From: Calditrichota bacterium
GTDB lineage: Bacteria > Calditrichota > Calditrichia > Calditrichales > Calditrichaceae
Length of the DNA stretch: 64,000 nt
Direction: 5' to 3'
Assembly: GCA_013151275.1 (NCBI GenBank)
Contig: JAADIP010000092.1
Location: 37,924 to 101,923, forward strand
Part shown: piece after piece, positions 34,785 through 42,900 of the stretch
How positions within the stretch are numbered: position 1 is the first letter of the stretch
How the letters are laid out: each line of letters starts with the position of its first letter
The notes under the pieces: model-generated
What the model was told of the DNA's origin: nothing
The model's database searches: none
What the model saw: only the letters and a program-made list of their open reading frames with translations
Translations under genes and position numbers: made by a program

Positions 34785-35645
34785 ATGCTTCTTCGAAAGA
34801 CTAAAAAAAAATTCGTAGTTTATTTGCTGATCTGCTTTATTTCCGTTTCTTCTTTCGCTCTTCTTTACGCTCAGGCGGCGGAAGAAAAAATTCCCGATCA
34901 ACCCTATCTGGTCTCGCAGTTACCCTTTGAAATCGGAGAGAGGCTTATCTTTCGTTTGCGGTACGGATTCATAACGGCTGGCACGGCTGAAATGAAGGTA
35001 TTGGGTTTGATTGAGAATGGCTACGGCAGATACTACCATATTCAGACAACCGCCCGCAGCGCTTCGGCGTTTGATTGGGTTTATAAGGTCCGCGACGTTG
35101 TAAGCACCTATATGGACGCCCAGACCCTGTACCCTTTGCATTTCGAAAAACTGCTTCGCGAAGGCGGCTACAAGGCGGATACCTTTGTCGATTACTTTCA
35201 GGACGATTCCGTCGCGAAAGTGAAATACATCCGCTATAAGGACGGCATGAAAATAAAGAAGCAGGAGGAATATGAGGTTCCGATTCCGACCGGCGTTTTT
35301 GACGCCCTTTCTGCGCTTTATTATGTCCGAACGCTTTCTTTGAAAGGCGGCGAATCGGTTTATGTTAACAGCCACGAAAAGAAAAAAGTTTACGAACTGG
35401 AAATCCGAATATCCGGACCGGAAACGGTTAAAGTGAAGGCGGGAAAATTCCGCTGCCTTAAACTTGAGCCTTTACTGAAGGGCGAAGGAATTTTTAAGCA
35501 TAAAGGAAAACTCACCATTTGGGTAACGGATGACGATTTAAAAATTCCCGTACAGATGAAAACCGAAGTCGTTGTCGGTCACATTACCGCCGAATTGATC
35601 AAAATAAAAGGCGTGTCCAGACCAATTCCCGCCAAACTCGATTAA
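34785..35645 (+). CDS. DUF3108 domain protein, exported
   Basis: 286 aa. Signal peptide through residues 1-31 ending LLYAQ. The mature part begins PFEIGERLIFRLRYGFITAGTAEM, the DUF3108 opening, and continues as an all-beta domain with FDWVYKVRDVVSTYMD, DTFVDYFQ and KVKAGKFRCLKLEPLL. DUF3108 proteins are periplasmic beta-rich proteins of unclear role. Close to the ABC exporter, so it may help in lipid or glycan transport; this is inference from location only. Confidence 0.82.
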   Translation: MLLRKTKKKFVVYLLICFISVSSFALLYAQAAEEKIPDQPYLVSQLPFEIGERLIFRLRYGFITAGTAEMKVLGLIENGYGRYYHIQTTARSASAFDWVYKVRDVVSTYMDAQTLYPLHFEKLLREGGYKADTFVDYFQDDSVAKVKYIRYKDGMKIKKQEEYEVPIPTGVFDALSALYYVRTLSLKGGESVYVNSHEKKKVYELEIRISGPETVKVKAGKFRCLKLEPLLKGEGIFKHKGKLTIWVTDDDLKIPVQMKTEVVVGHITAELIKIKGVSRPIPAKLD

Positions 35646-36206
35646 TCCACAATCCGGACGATCCGTTACCATACGGGAGAAAAGTTGTTAATGGTTATTG
35701 GTTAAGGGTGTAAGGGTTAAGGGTTAAGCGGACCTCTACTAAATCGTTAACACAATAACAGCTCGTCACTCTCCGCTTCCTGAGCCTGTCGAAGGAAGCC
35801 TGTCTAGTTACTTTGTTACTCATCACGCCTCACGATCTTGTTAAATATCGCTTTATTCTGAATTTAAGACCCCCCTTTTAATTTCCCCCCTTCAAAGGGG
35901 GGAACGCCGAAGGCAAGGGGGGTCTTATTAATCAAACCGCACAGTATCTGAATTTTAGAATATTCATTGTTAACAAAGTTTTGTTTTGAATTTCTGTCAT
36001 TCAGTCATTCGAATTTATTTAGGATTTCGATATTCGATTTTCGGATTTACGATTTTCCTTTTCATTCTACTTTGTCACTTGTTACTCATTACGCATCACG
36101 ACCTTGTCACTCGTCACGCGTTACTTGTTACTTGTCACTTTGTCAAGTCCTGAAATAGGTTTACAGAAAAAAGTGAAAAGTTATTCCAAACGATAATCCG
36201 TTAAAC
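35646..36206. repeat. Intergenic repeat island D
   Basis: No gene is present. From 35690 it repeats island C in the same orientation: GGTTAAGGGTGTAAGGG, CGGACCTCTACTAAAT, GTTAACA, GCTCGTCACTCTCCGCTTCC and the CCTGAGCCTGTCGAAGG core, then GTTACTTTGTTACTCATCACG. Bases 35701-35736 are the exact inverse of 15944-15979. A G/C palindrome follows at 35865-35927. The tail (36060-36150) is again ACTTTGTCACTTGTTACTCATTACGCATCACG-type words. Confidence 0.85.
35865..35927. repeat. Nested C6/G6 palindromic element
   Basis: Outer arms TAAGACCCCCC (35865-35875) and GGGGGGTCTTA (35917-35927) are perfect inverse complements. Inside, CCCCCC (35885-35890) and GGGGGG (35897-35902) form a second hairpin. The 63-base unit has the size and symmetry of a miniature inverted-repeat element lodged in island D. 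Confidence 0.85.
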
Positions 36207-36242
36207 AAAAAGCCCGCTTTTTGCAAAGCGGGCTTTTTTATT
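36207..36242. terminator. Intrinsic terminator, bidirectional
   Basis: The stem AAAGCCCGCTTT / AAAGCGGGCTTT with A-run left and T-run right can stop transcripts from both sides. It lies 16 bases past the stop of the DUF4920 gene on the minus strand. Confidence 0.85.
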
Positions 36243-36257
36243 TAAACAAGGGGGGTA

Positions 36258-36719
36258 TTAATCCAGAATCTGCGCTCCGAGGCATTTAATTTGATAGCGT
36301 ACCTGCGCTTCTTCGTATTTGCATTTTTCATCGCCCTCTTTGTGCTCTTTATGGGATTCTTTGGATTCAACAATCTTTTTTTCCACAATACCTTCCACAA
36401 GCACTTTCTTATTAACAATATCGCCGGGAAATACAATTTCTCCGTCTTCCGCTTTTACAAAAAGAGTTTGTCCTTTTTTCTCGCCGGTTAATTCAAGCCA
36501 ACACCCCTTATGGCGGCAAACATCAACCACTCTGCCTTCCACTACAATTTTTTTGCCTTCAAACTTCGAAGGATTTTCCAGCAGTTTGTCAACCGACACA
36601 TTTTCTTTCATCGTAATTCCCGCGCCGAATGTTTGTTTTTTTCCGTCATCCGCAAACAGGAATGACCGGACGCTCAGGAAAAACAGTAATAAAACACTCA
36701 GGGTTAAAATACGTTTCAT
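36258..36719 (-). CDS. DUF4920 domain protein, periplasmic
   Basis: 153 aa. Signal peptide residues 1-23 (LSVLLLFFLSVRSFLFADD). The mature domain VDKLLENPSKFEGKKIVVEGRVVDVCRHKGCWLELTGE is the DUF4920 OB-like fold with its conserved CRHKGCW cysteine pair, then FVKAEDGEIVFPGDIVNKKVLVEG. A charged Lys/Glu/His insert (about 119-137) precedes the C-terminal YQIKCLGAQILD. The Cys/His content hints at metal or redox binding, not proven. Transcribed after spmAB with 37 bases between and likely in the same unit. Confidence 0.85.
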   Translation of the reverse strand: MKRILTLSVLLLFFLSVRSFLFADDGKKQTFGAGITMKENVSVDKLLENPSKFEGKKIVVEGRVVDVCRHKGCWLELTGEKKGQTLFVKAEDGEIVFPGDIVNKKVLVEGIVEKKIVESKESHKEHKEGDEKCKYEEAQVRYQIKCLGAQILD

Positions 36720-36756
36720 TCTCCCTCCTTTAGATGTTGCTGATACAAGTAATAAT

Positions 36757-37290
36757 TTAGAACATTAATTTACAAATATACACAGCCGTAACTAACCCGG
36801 CAAGATCGGCAAGCAATCCCGCGGGCAGGGCATAACGGGTATTTCTGATATTCACGGCTCCGAAATAAACCGCCACCACATAAAAAGTGGTTTCCGTGCT
36901 TCCGAACATAGTGGAAGCGATAAATCCGTAGAGCGAATCGACTCCGTAAGTCTTCATAATTTCGGTCATCACGCTGATGGAGCCGCTGCCGGAAAGGGGT
37001 CGCATAAAAGCCATGGGCAGCACTTCCCCGGGAATTCCGATTTTACTGGTGACGCTGCCCAAAATATTCGTAAGAAAATCCAGCGCTCCGCAAGCCCGGA
37101 ACATGCCGATCGCCACCAACATAGCCACAAGAAAAGGAATAATGGTCACGCCCACTTTAAATCCTTCTTTGGCGCCTTCCACAAATTCCTCATAAACTTT
37201 TACCTTTTTAAAATATCCGTAACCCAAAAAGAACAACAGAATGGCAGGGATCGCAATAATCGAGAGCCAGTCCATGATCAATTTAAACAT
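36757..37290 (-). CDS. spmB: Nucleoside-recognition (Gate) domain protein SpmB
   Basis: 177 aa, membrane protein of about five helices. PFLVAMLVAIGMFRACGALDFL, IPGEVLPMAFMRPLSGSGSI and GFIASTMFGSTETTFYVVAVYFGAV are the Gate-domain signatures of SpmB. In Bacillus SpmA and SpmB help dehydrate the spore core, but the pair is widespread in non-sporulating bacteria, where its role is unclear (probably transport). Overlaps spmA by 8 bases, so the two are coupled. Confidence 0.9.
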   Translation of the reverse strand: MFKLIMDWLSIIAIPAILLFFLGYGYFKKVKVYEEFVEGAKEGFKVGVTIIPFLVAMLVAIGMFRACGALDFLTNILGSVTSKIGIPGEVLPMAFMRPLSGSGSISVMTEIMKTYGVDSLYGFIASTMFGSTETTFYVVAVYFGAVNIRNTRYALPAGLLADLAGLVTAVYICKLMF

Positions 37291-37960
37291 TCTGCTTCCC
37301 TCCCTTCCTCTTTTTCTGGAAATGTTGAATCAATTTAACCGTGGTTATTCCGACAATAGTCGCCACGCTTGCCGCCACGATGGAAGGAATTACGATTTTC
37401 TGAGGATTTACCGAACCCAAGGAAGCGCGGATGGCAATGGCGGTCGCCGGAACAAGCGTAATAGCGCTGGTATTAATCACCAGAAACGTGATCATATCGT
37501 CCGTGGCTTCTCCCTTTTTGGGATTGAGTTCATCCAATTCTTCCATCGCCTTCAGCCCCAAAGGAGTGGCGGCGTTACTCAAGCCCAACATATTCGCCGC
37601 GATATTCATGATCATGGCTCCTATCGCGGGATGGTCCGAAGGAATGGTGGGAAACAGGCGCTTGGTTATGGGTCGGACAATTCGCGAAATGATATCGATC
37701 ATTCCGGCTTTTTCCGCCACCCGCATCACTCCCAGCCACATTGCCATCACTCCGATCAGTCCGAAGGAAATTTTGACCGCGGTATCGGCGGATTCAATAG
37801 CAGCCGAAGTAATCTGCCCTAATCTGGTCTCTTTATTCAGATTTCTTTGTTCAGTCTGTGCCGCAGCCGCGGGAGGTCTGTTGAGCTCCTGATAAAAATC
37901 ATTAACGCCCGCAACAATAATGCTAATTAAAATCATCCATGCCCAGATATGATTTAACAT
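37283..37960 (-). CDS. spmA: Nucleoside-recognition (Gate) domain protein SpmA
   Basis: 225 aa, membrane protein. LMGVMAMWLGVMRVAEKAG-type text (IGVMAMWLGVMRVAEKAGMI), FPTIPSDHPAIGAMIMNIAANMLGLSNAATPLGLKAME and FLVINTSAITLVPATAIAIRAS match SpmA. A Pro/Ala/Gln-rich stretch after the first helix (about 28-55) is a loop insertion. It heads the spmA-spmB-DUF4920 run and is divergent from the gene at 38323. Confidence 0.9.
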   Translation of the reverse strand: MLNHIWAWMILISIIVAGVNDFYQELNRPPAAAAQTEQRNLNKETRLGQITSAAIESADTAVKISFGLIGVMAMWLGVMRVAEKAGMIDIISRIVRPITKRLFPTIPSDHPAIGAMIMNIAANMLGLSNAATPLGLKAMEELDELNPKKGEATDDMITFLVINTSAITLVPATAIAIRASLGSVNPQKIVIPSIVAASVATIVGITTVKLIQHFQKKRKGGKQNV

Positions 37961-38322
37961 TGATCCTCCTTATCATTCAATTTACCTATTGATTTTACAA
38001 TTGATTGATTTAATCAAAAAACATGATAGCTAATTTTTCAATTTACTTCAAGTTGATGTGCACGCATTTTTCGTCGTCTAAATTCAATACAATAAAAGAA
38101 ATAAAAGCGGTCTTTTTAAGAATTAAAACAGGAAAAACCGCAAGCAAAAAATTCGCGGATTGCGGCGTAATAAATTTGTATTTGTCTTTGAGGAACGTTA
38201 ACTTTTGAAGCAATTTTCGGATTTTAGGTCTTTTTTTATAGTAATTTTAATGGAGTGACATGAGTCACATACCCTTTCGACCATTTTAAGAATATTTAAA
38301 ACAAAATTTTAGCGAGGGCAGA
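37961..38322. other. Divergent promoter gap between spmA and the TonB-C-like gene
   Basis: 362 A/T-rich bases. It contains a CRP-like palindrome near the right end and a ribosome site for each flanking gene (GGAGGATC at 37969 for spmA, read inverted; GAGGGCAGA at 38313). A 61-codon frame at 38023-38208 has no ribosome site and is not credited. I see no copy of the intergenic repeat modules here. Confidence 0.5.
38255..38268. promoter_or_regulatory. CRP/FNR-family operator candidate
   Basis: GTGA-CATGAG-TCAC is a perfect palindrome with the 6-base spacing of CRP sites (GTGA-N6-TCAC), and flanking A/T fits too. It is 55 bases before the GTG start at 38323, a position where an activator or repressor would act. 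Confidence 0.5.
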
Positions 38323-39279
38323 GTGCGTAACAGATTCAAGTTTAATAAGGTTTTCGGATTGACACTTTCGGATCGTTTTGACGAAACGTACTATTCCATA
38401 CTCCTTTTTACGATACTCTTCTTTGCGCTGGCAATTCTTATTAATTCATCTATCGACTATTCCCGTTATCAGGTAAAAGCCGAAAAATTATTCCGCTACA
38501 AATATAAGGCTTTTATCACCGAGCTTTTAGTGGATGAGATAAAAAGAGTAAATCCCGAAATTAAAGACGTTTCGGAAATTGTGGTTGCTCCGACGGTGGA
38601 AATCAATCGAAAGCCGGTTTCCCGCGCGACCTTAAGTAAAAATTTAAAAATCCAGCGTGAAAAAATCGCCAAAAAAATCCGCAAAAACACGATTTTTCAA
38701 ACAAACGCAAAATCGAATGAAAATGTTTTGGTCAACACAAATAGCCTGCCCGAAATCAACGATTACTTTGAAGAAATGCCCGAGAACGTCGAAGCCGAAG
38801 AAATTACGCGTACCTTCCGGAATCCTCCGCTTTTTAAATCTAAGGCAAGCGTCACGAATTTTGATCCGGGCGACATCGATGGTCCGCCCGATAATCTGTT
38901 TAATTATATAGTGCGGCGGCAGGGAACGGCATATCTGGACGTGACCAAACAATTGGTCAAAGAACCCATTTCAAGGCTGGGATACCGCGATCCGGAAGAA
39001 GTGGAGCAGGTGGTTCAACGCTACTCTCCGATGATTGAATACTGTTTTCGCAAACACACCAAATTCACCCCAAACGCACGCGGATTCATAAAAGTGGCTT
39101 TTAAGGTCTCTTATGAAGGATACGTGATTCCCGAAAGCGTGCGAATCGTCAATTCCAATATCCGAAACAGAGCTCTTGAACAATGTATTAAAAATTACAT
39201 CAAACACTGGCGTGATTTTAAACCATTGGACGAGTCCATGGGCATCGCCCAGGTCATTCAAAAATTTGTTTTTAATTAA
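38323..39279 (+). CDS. Inner-membrane protein with TonB/AgmX-type C-terminal domain
   Basis: 318 aa, GTG start with GAGGGC 7 bases upstream. One membrane helix (about 27-47, ILLFTILFFALAILINSSI), a charged periplasmic stretch, and a C-terminal domain YSPMIEYCFRKHTKFTPNARGFIKVAFKVSYEGYVIPESVRIVNS that matches the AgmX/PglI and TonB-C pattern (gxhxhxxxhxxxGxhxxxxhxxsS...). In such proteins the C-terminal domain contacts outer-membrane partners. There are no exbBD genes beside it. A single-gene unit under the CRP-like site; the role is inferred from topology. Confidence 0.72.
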   Translation: MRNRFKFNKVFGLTLSDRFDETYYSILLFTILFFALAILINSSIDYSRYQVKAEKLFRYKYKAFITELLVDEIKRVNPEIKDVSEIVVAPTVEINRKPVSRATLSKNLKIQREKIAKKIRKNTIFQTNAKSNENVLVNTNSLPEINDYFEEMPENVEAEEITRTFRNPPLFKSKASVTNFDPGDIDGPPDNLFNYIVRRQGTAYLDVTKQLVKEPISRLGYRDPEEVEQVVQRYSPMIEYCFRKHTKFTPNARGFIKVAFKVSYEGYVIPESVRIVNSNIRNRALEQCIKNYIKHWRDFKPLDESMGIAQVIQKFVFN

Positions 39280-39932
39280 CGGCTGGCAAGTAGCTGTCGT
39301 TCTTTTTCTTTCTGCATATTCAACAGCTTCTTATAAACGGCATAAGTCTGCTTTTCCAGATCATCCAGATCTCCGCTGTTGTCAATAACAAAATCCGCCC
39401 ACTTCTGTTTTTCTTCCAGAGGGATTTGTCTGTCAACCCGGGCAAAAAATTCTTTTTTACTCATCCCGTCGCGTTTTCGTATCCGCTGAAAACGCTCTTC
39501 CAGCGGCGCATAAACCACAATAATCACATCAAACATCTGTTCTATGCTAATCTCATAAACCAACGCCGCATCTATTATCACAATGGGATAGCGCCTGGAA
39601 AACCGAGCCTCTTCCATTTCCTCGATTAAATACGCCACCATTCGCGGATGAACAATCTGATTCAGCTTTTGGGTGTGCAATTCGTCTTTAAACGCCAGCT
39701 CGGCAAGCTTTTTGGTATTTAATCTTCCGTTGCCGAAAAATATGCTCTTCCCAAAAGCCCACTTTAACGCCTTACGCACTTCCCGATCCGAATGAACGAC
39801 CACTTTTGCCTTTTGATCGGCGTTGATAACTTTACAACCCCATTTCTGAAAAAAATCAGACACTGTCGTTTGTCCGCTTCCGATTCCGCCTGTTACGGCG
39901 ACAACCAGAGGGAAATTGTACTCCTTCTTCAT
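39276..39932 (-). CDS. coaE: Dephospho-CoA kinase with altered P-loop
   Basis: 218 aa. TGGIGSG-TTVSDFFQKWG, VINAD (nucleotide and substrate binding), NQIVHPRMVAYL and IIDAALVYEISIEQMFDVIIVVYAP are CoaE signatures; the enzyme phosphorylates dephospho-CoA, the last step of CoA synthesis. The Walker A lysine is replaced by Gln (GSGQTT, residue 21, codon CAA). That may lower activity or be a lineage variant compensated elsewhere. It ends the lptE-TPR-subtilase operon with 4 bases after the subtilase stop and overlaps the stop of the convergent gene by 4 bases. Confidence 0.88.
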   Translation of the reverse strand: MKKEYNFPLVVAVTGGIGSGQTTVSDFFQKWGCKVINADQKAKVVVHSDREVRKALKWAFGKSIFFGNGRLNTKKLAELAFKDELHTQKLNQIVHPRMVAYLIEEMEEARFSRRYPIVIIDAALVYEISIEQMFDVIIVVYAPLEERFQRIRKRDGMSKKEFFARVDRQIPLEEKQKWADFVIDNSGDLDDLEKQTYAVYKKLLNMQKEKERQLLASR

Positions 39933-39936
39933 TGAC

Positions 39937-42900
39937 CTACCTCACAATCACCAGTTTACCCGTTTTTTTGTCAGATCTGTGAACAATCCGATAAAAATAA
40001 ATTCCGCTTTTCACGCGGCTTCCGTTTTCGTCGCGCAGATCCCAGATTATTCCGCCGGCGTCATTCATATTCTTAAGCGATCTGATTACTTTTCCGTTCA
40101 GATTAAAAATTTGAATTTGTGAGTTTTGCGGCAATTTTGCAAATATTAATCGCTTATTATCCGGACGAACCGGCTGAGGATAAATTACCACCTTATCCAG
40201 AGTTTCCGCCTCCCGGTACAAATTAATGACAACGGGCTGCTCTATTTCCACTCCCTTTCGATTTTTGATTCCCTTAAGCTTAAGGTAAACAGGCTGACCG
40301 AATCCGCCCGCCTGACTCTCCGCAGAAAGGATCAATCGTATTGTTTGATGCGCCGCGTCCGTAATCGTTGCCTCTTCCACTCTGCCGGAAGGCAGTAATT
40401 CATAGTTCTCCAAATTCGTTAAGCTTGCCGAATCCATGGGCTGGCTGAACAGTAACCGCACATGCCGACGATCTTCCAAACGGATTTCCCGAACATGGGG
40501 CGGCTCATCCGGATTGATGATGAAAACACCCTTGCTATTGAATCGTTTGTCCGGAGGAATTCCCCGGCGACTAAACAGGTTTTCCGCCTCCACCGTATCG
40601 GACGAGGAGTTAACAAACGGCTCGTCAAATACCGCTAAAACTCTGTCCGCCGGCTGCAAAACGCTGACCGAACGCGCCGTTCGATCGCGCAGCTTTAAGC
40701 GGACGCGCGCCGGACGGGAGGGATCGGTTTTCATTTTTTGATCGAATTGCAGAATTAACCGCCTTTCGTCAACGACATCGACTGACAGCAAACGCGGCGG
40801 AATTCCCGTGGCTGCGGAATCCATATTCGACCAGCCGCTTTCGGAAATCCCAAAAGAAGAATCAATGGCAGTTACCCGGTAATAATAGGTTTGATTTACG
40901 TTTAACAGACTGTCAAGAAACGTGTGAGATTTCGCAATTCCCACGGGACGCAGAGTGTTTTTACCCGTCCCCCGATAGATTCGAAATCCGTCTGCCGCCT
41001 GCCCTTCCCATTTTATCCGGATCCGCTGACTGTCAACGGGCAGCGCCCGAAAGTTAAAGGGCGGCGAAGGTCTCAAACCGGTTTGTTCTTTTGAGAAACC
41101 GGCGATCGATTCTCCGTTATTGAAATAGCATTCAACCGATCCGTCGTTGTCAAAATCATCGACGACAATCGTATTCGACAGACAATTCTGCGTGCTCCAC
41201 ACCGGAAGCCAGCCGTCCCCGGCATTGCGGAAAAGATAAAGCGAAGGCGACAACGCTAAAAAAAGAAAACGCTCATCTTCTTGCCGGAAGGTTTGAATTC
41301 CGCTATCGAACTTATTTTTGGGATAATAGGGATAAAAACCGGTAACGGATTCGGAAATAAAATCCGAAGACTTTTCATCCCAGGTAAAAGATTCGAGACT
41401 CCAGAAATTTTTTACCATTTCGGATTCCAGATTCAGATTTTCGCCGCCGTGCGAAACCACGAACAAAGTGTTTTGATCCAGAAGCAAAAGATCGGTGGCG
41501 TCCTGCTGTTTTGCTTTTAAAGTTTTCATCAATCGGAATTGATTGTTTCCGGTGCAGGTAAAAATGAGAATATCTCCGTCATAATCGCCGAAGATGAGCT
41601 CCTTGTTGCCGTCCGAATTCAAATCGCCCGTTAAAACATGAGGAACGCCCAAACGATTTCCGCCGCCGGTCGGATTTTCCAATCGGGCAATTTGCTTAAA
41701 AGAACCCGAAGCCGTCCATTCCAGAACCTGATAGACGGAGTCTTTGTATCCGACTATTTCTCCTTTCCCGTCCTGATCCCAATCCGTCAGAGCGGCAGCC
41801 CAAAAGCTGGTGTCTTCCCAGATCACGGTTTGCGGAAACGTATTCTGCGAAGGCGCCTCAATTAACCGGGAATGTTTTCCGATTCCGAGAAGCAATTCTT
41901 TTTTACCGTTTTGATTCACATCGCCCGCGTCGCGCGGAATCCACGAATCAACCGTCTGAAACTGAGAAACAAAATTTCCGTTGATGTTTTCATAAATCAC
42001 AACGGGTCCAAACGCGCCGGAGTGCTGATAACGGCTCATGATCAACTCTTTGTTTCCGTCGCCGTCCAGATCGGTCGCCCGCGGGAATAAATATCCTGAC
42101 GGCAGTTCGGGATTGAGCGGCTGCCACGGTTTAAATTCAAACGGATCGGGGAAATTCAGCGGAATCTCCTTTTTAACGGATGCGGTCAGCCCGCTTGCAT
42201 TTTTCAAAGAAATCAAAACCCGCTCCGCGCCCATGCTGACGTCCCGGTCAATTTTTACAAAGTGACTCTTAAACCGATCCGGCACAAAAATTTCATTGAC
42301 TGCTTCCGCGCTCCCGGATTTTAAAAAACTCATCTTCAAGGTAACGGGATCGTCGCTTTCGATAAAGGCTAAAACAATGCGCTCCAAACCCTGATAAGCG
42401 GGCTCCAACAGCAGCTTTGTAATTTGCGGCGGCGAACGGTCGATTTTTACCGACCGCATCTGTTCGATTCTTTTGCCGTCCAAAAGCTCCATGGTAAGGC
42501 GAATGCTTAAGGTGGTGTCGGGGAAAGATTTAATCGGCAATTTCCCGACGGTGTCCTCAATAAAAAAACGGTACTGCCACTGTCCGATTTCATTCCATTG
42601 GTCGGGATTTTCTCCAGGCGCATAAAAGAGTTTTACCGTTTTCAGATCGGGATGATAAGCGGTAGCCGTAATAAACAAAGTATCTTTGGCAATCGCGCTC
42701 GATTGAGCGGGGTAAATAATTCTGAGTTCGCCGCCTTTTTGAATCTGCAAAGCGCGGTAGGCGTCAACTCTTCCCGCTCCGGTTTGTTTGCCGGGCTTCA
42801 GGGAAGCGTGATGCGCGGCGGAGCTTTTAAGAATATTGCGCACTTGTTCATTATTAAATTCCGGATTTTGAGAAAGAATCAATCCGCTGACCGCAGAGAC

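Noticed and set aside
35967..36158. 63-codon frame in island D
   Set aside because: Composed of GTCACTTGTTACTCATTACGC-type words; no ribosome site.
38023..38208. 61-codon frame upstream of the TonB-C-like gene
   Set aside because: No ribosome site, A/T-driven composition, lies in a divergent promoter gap.
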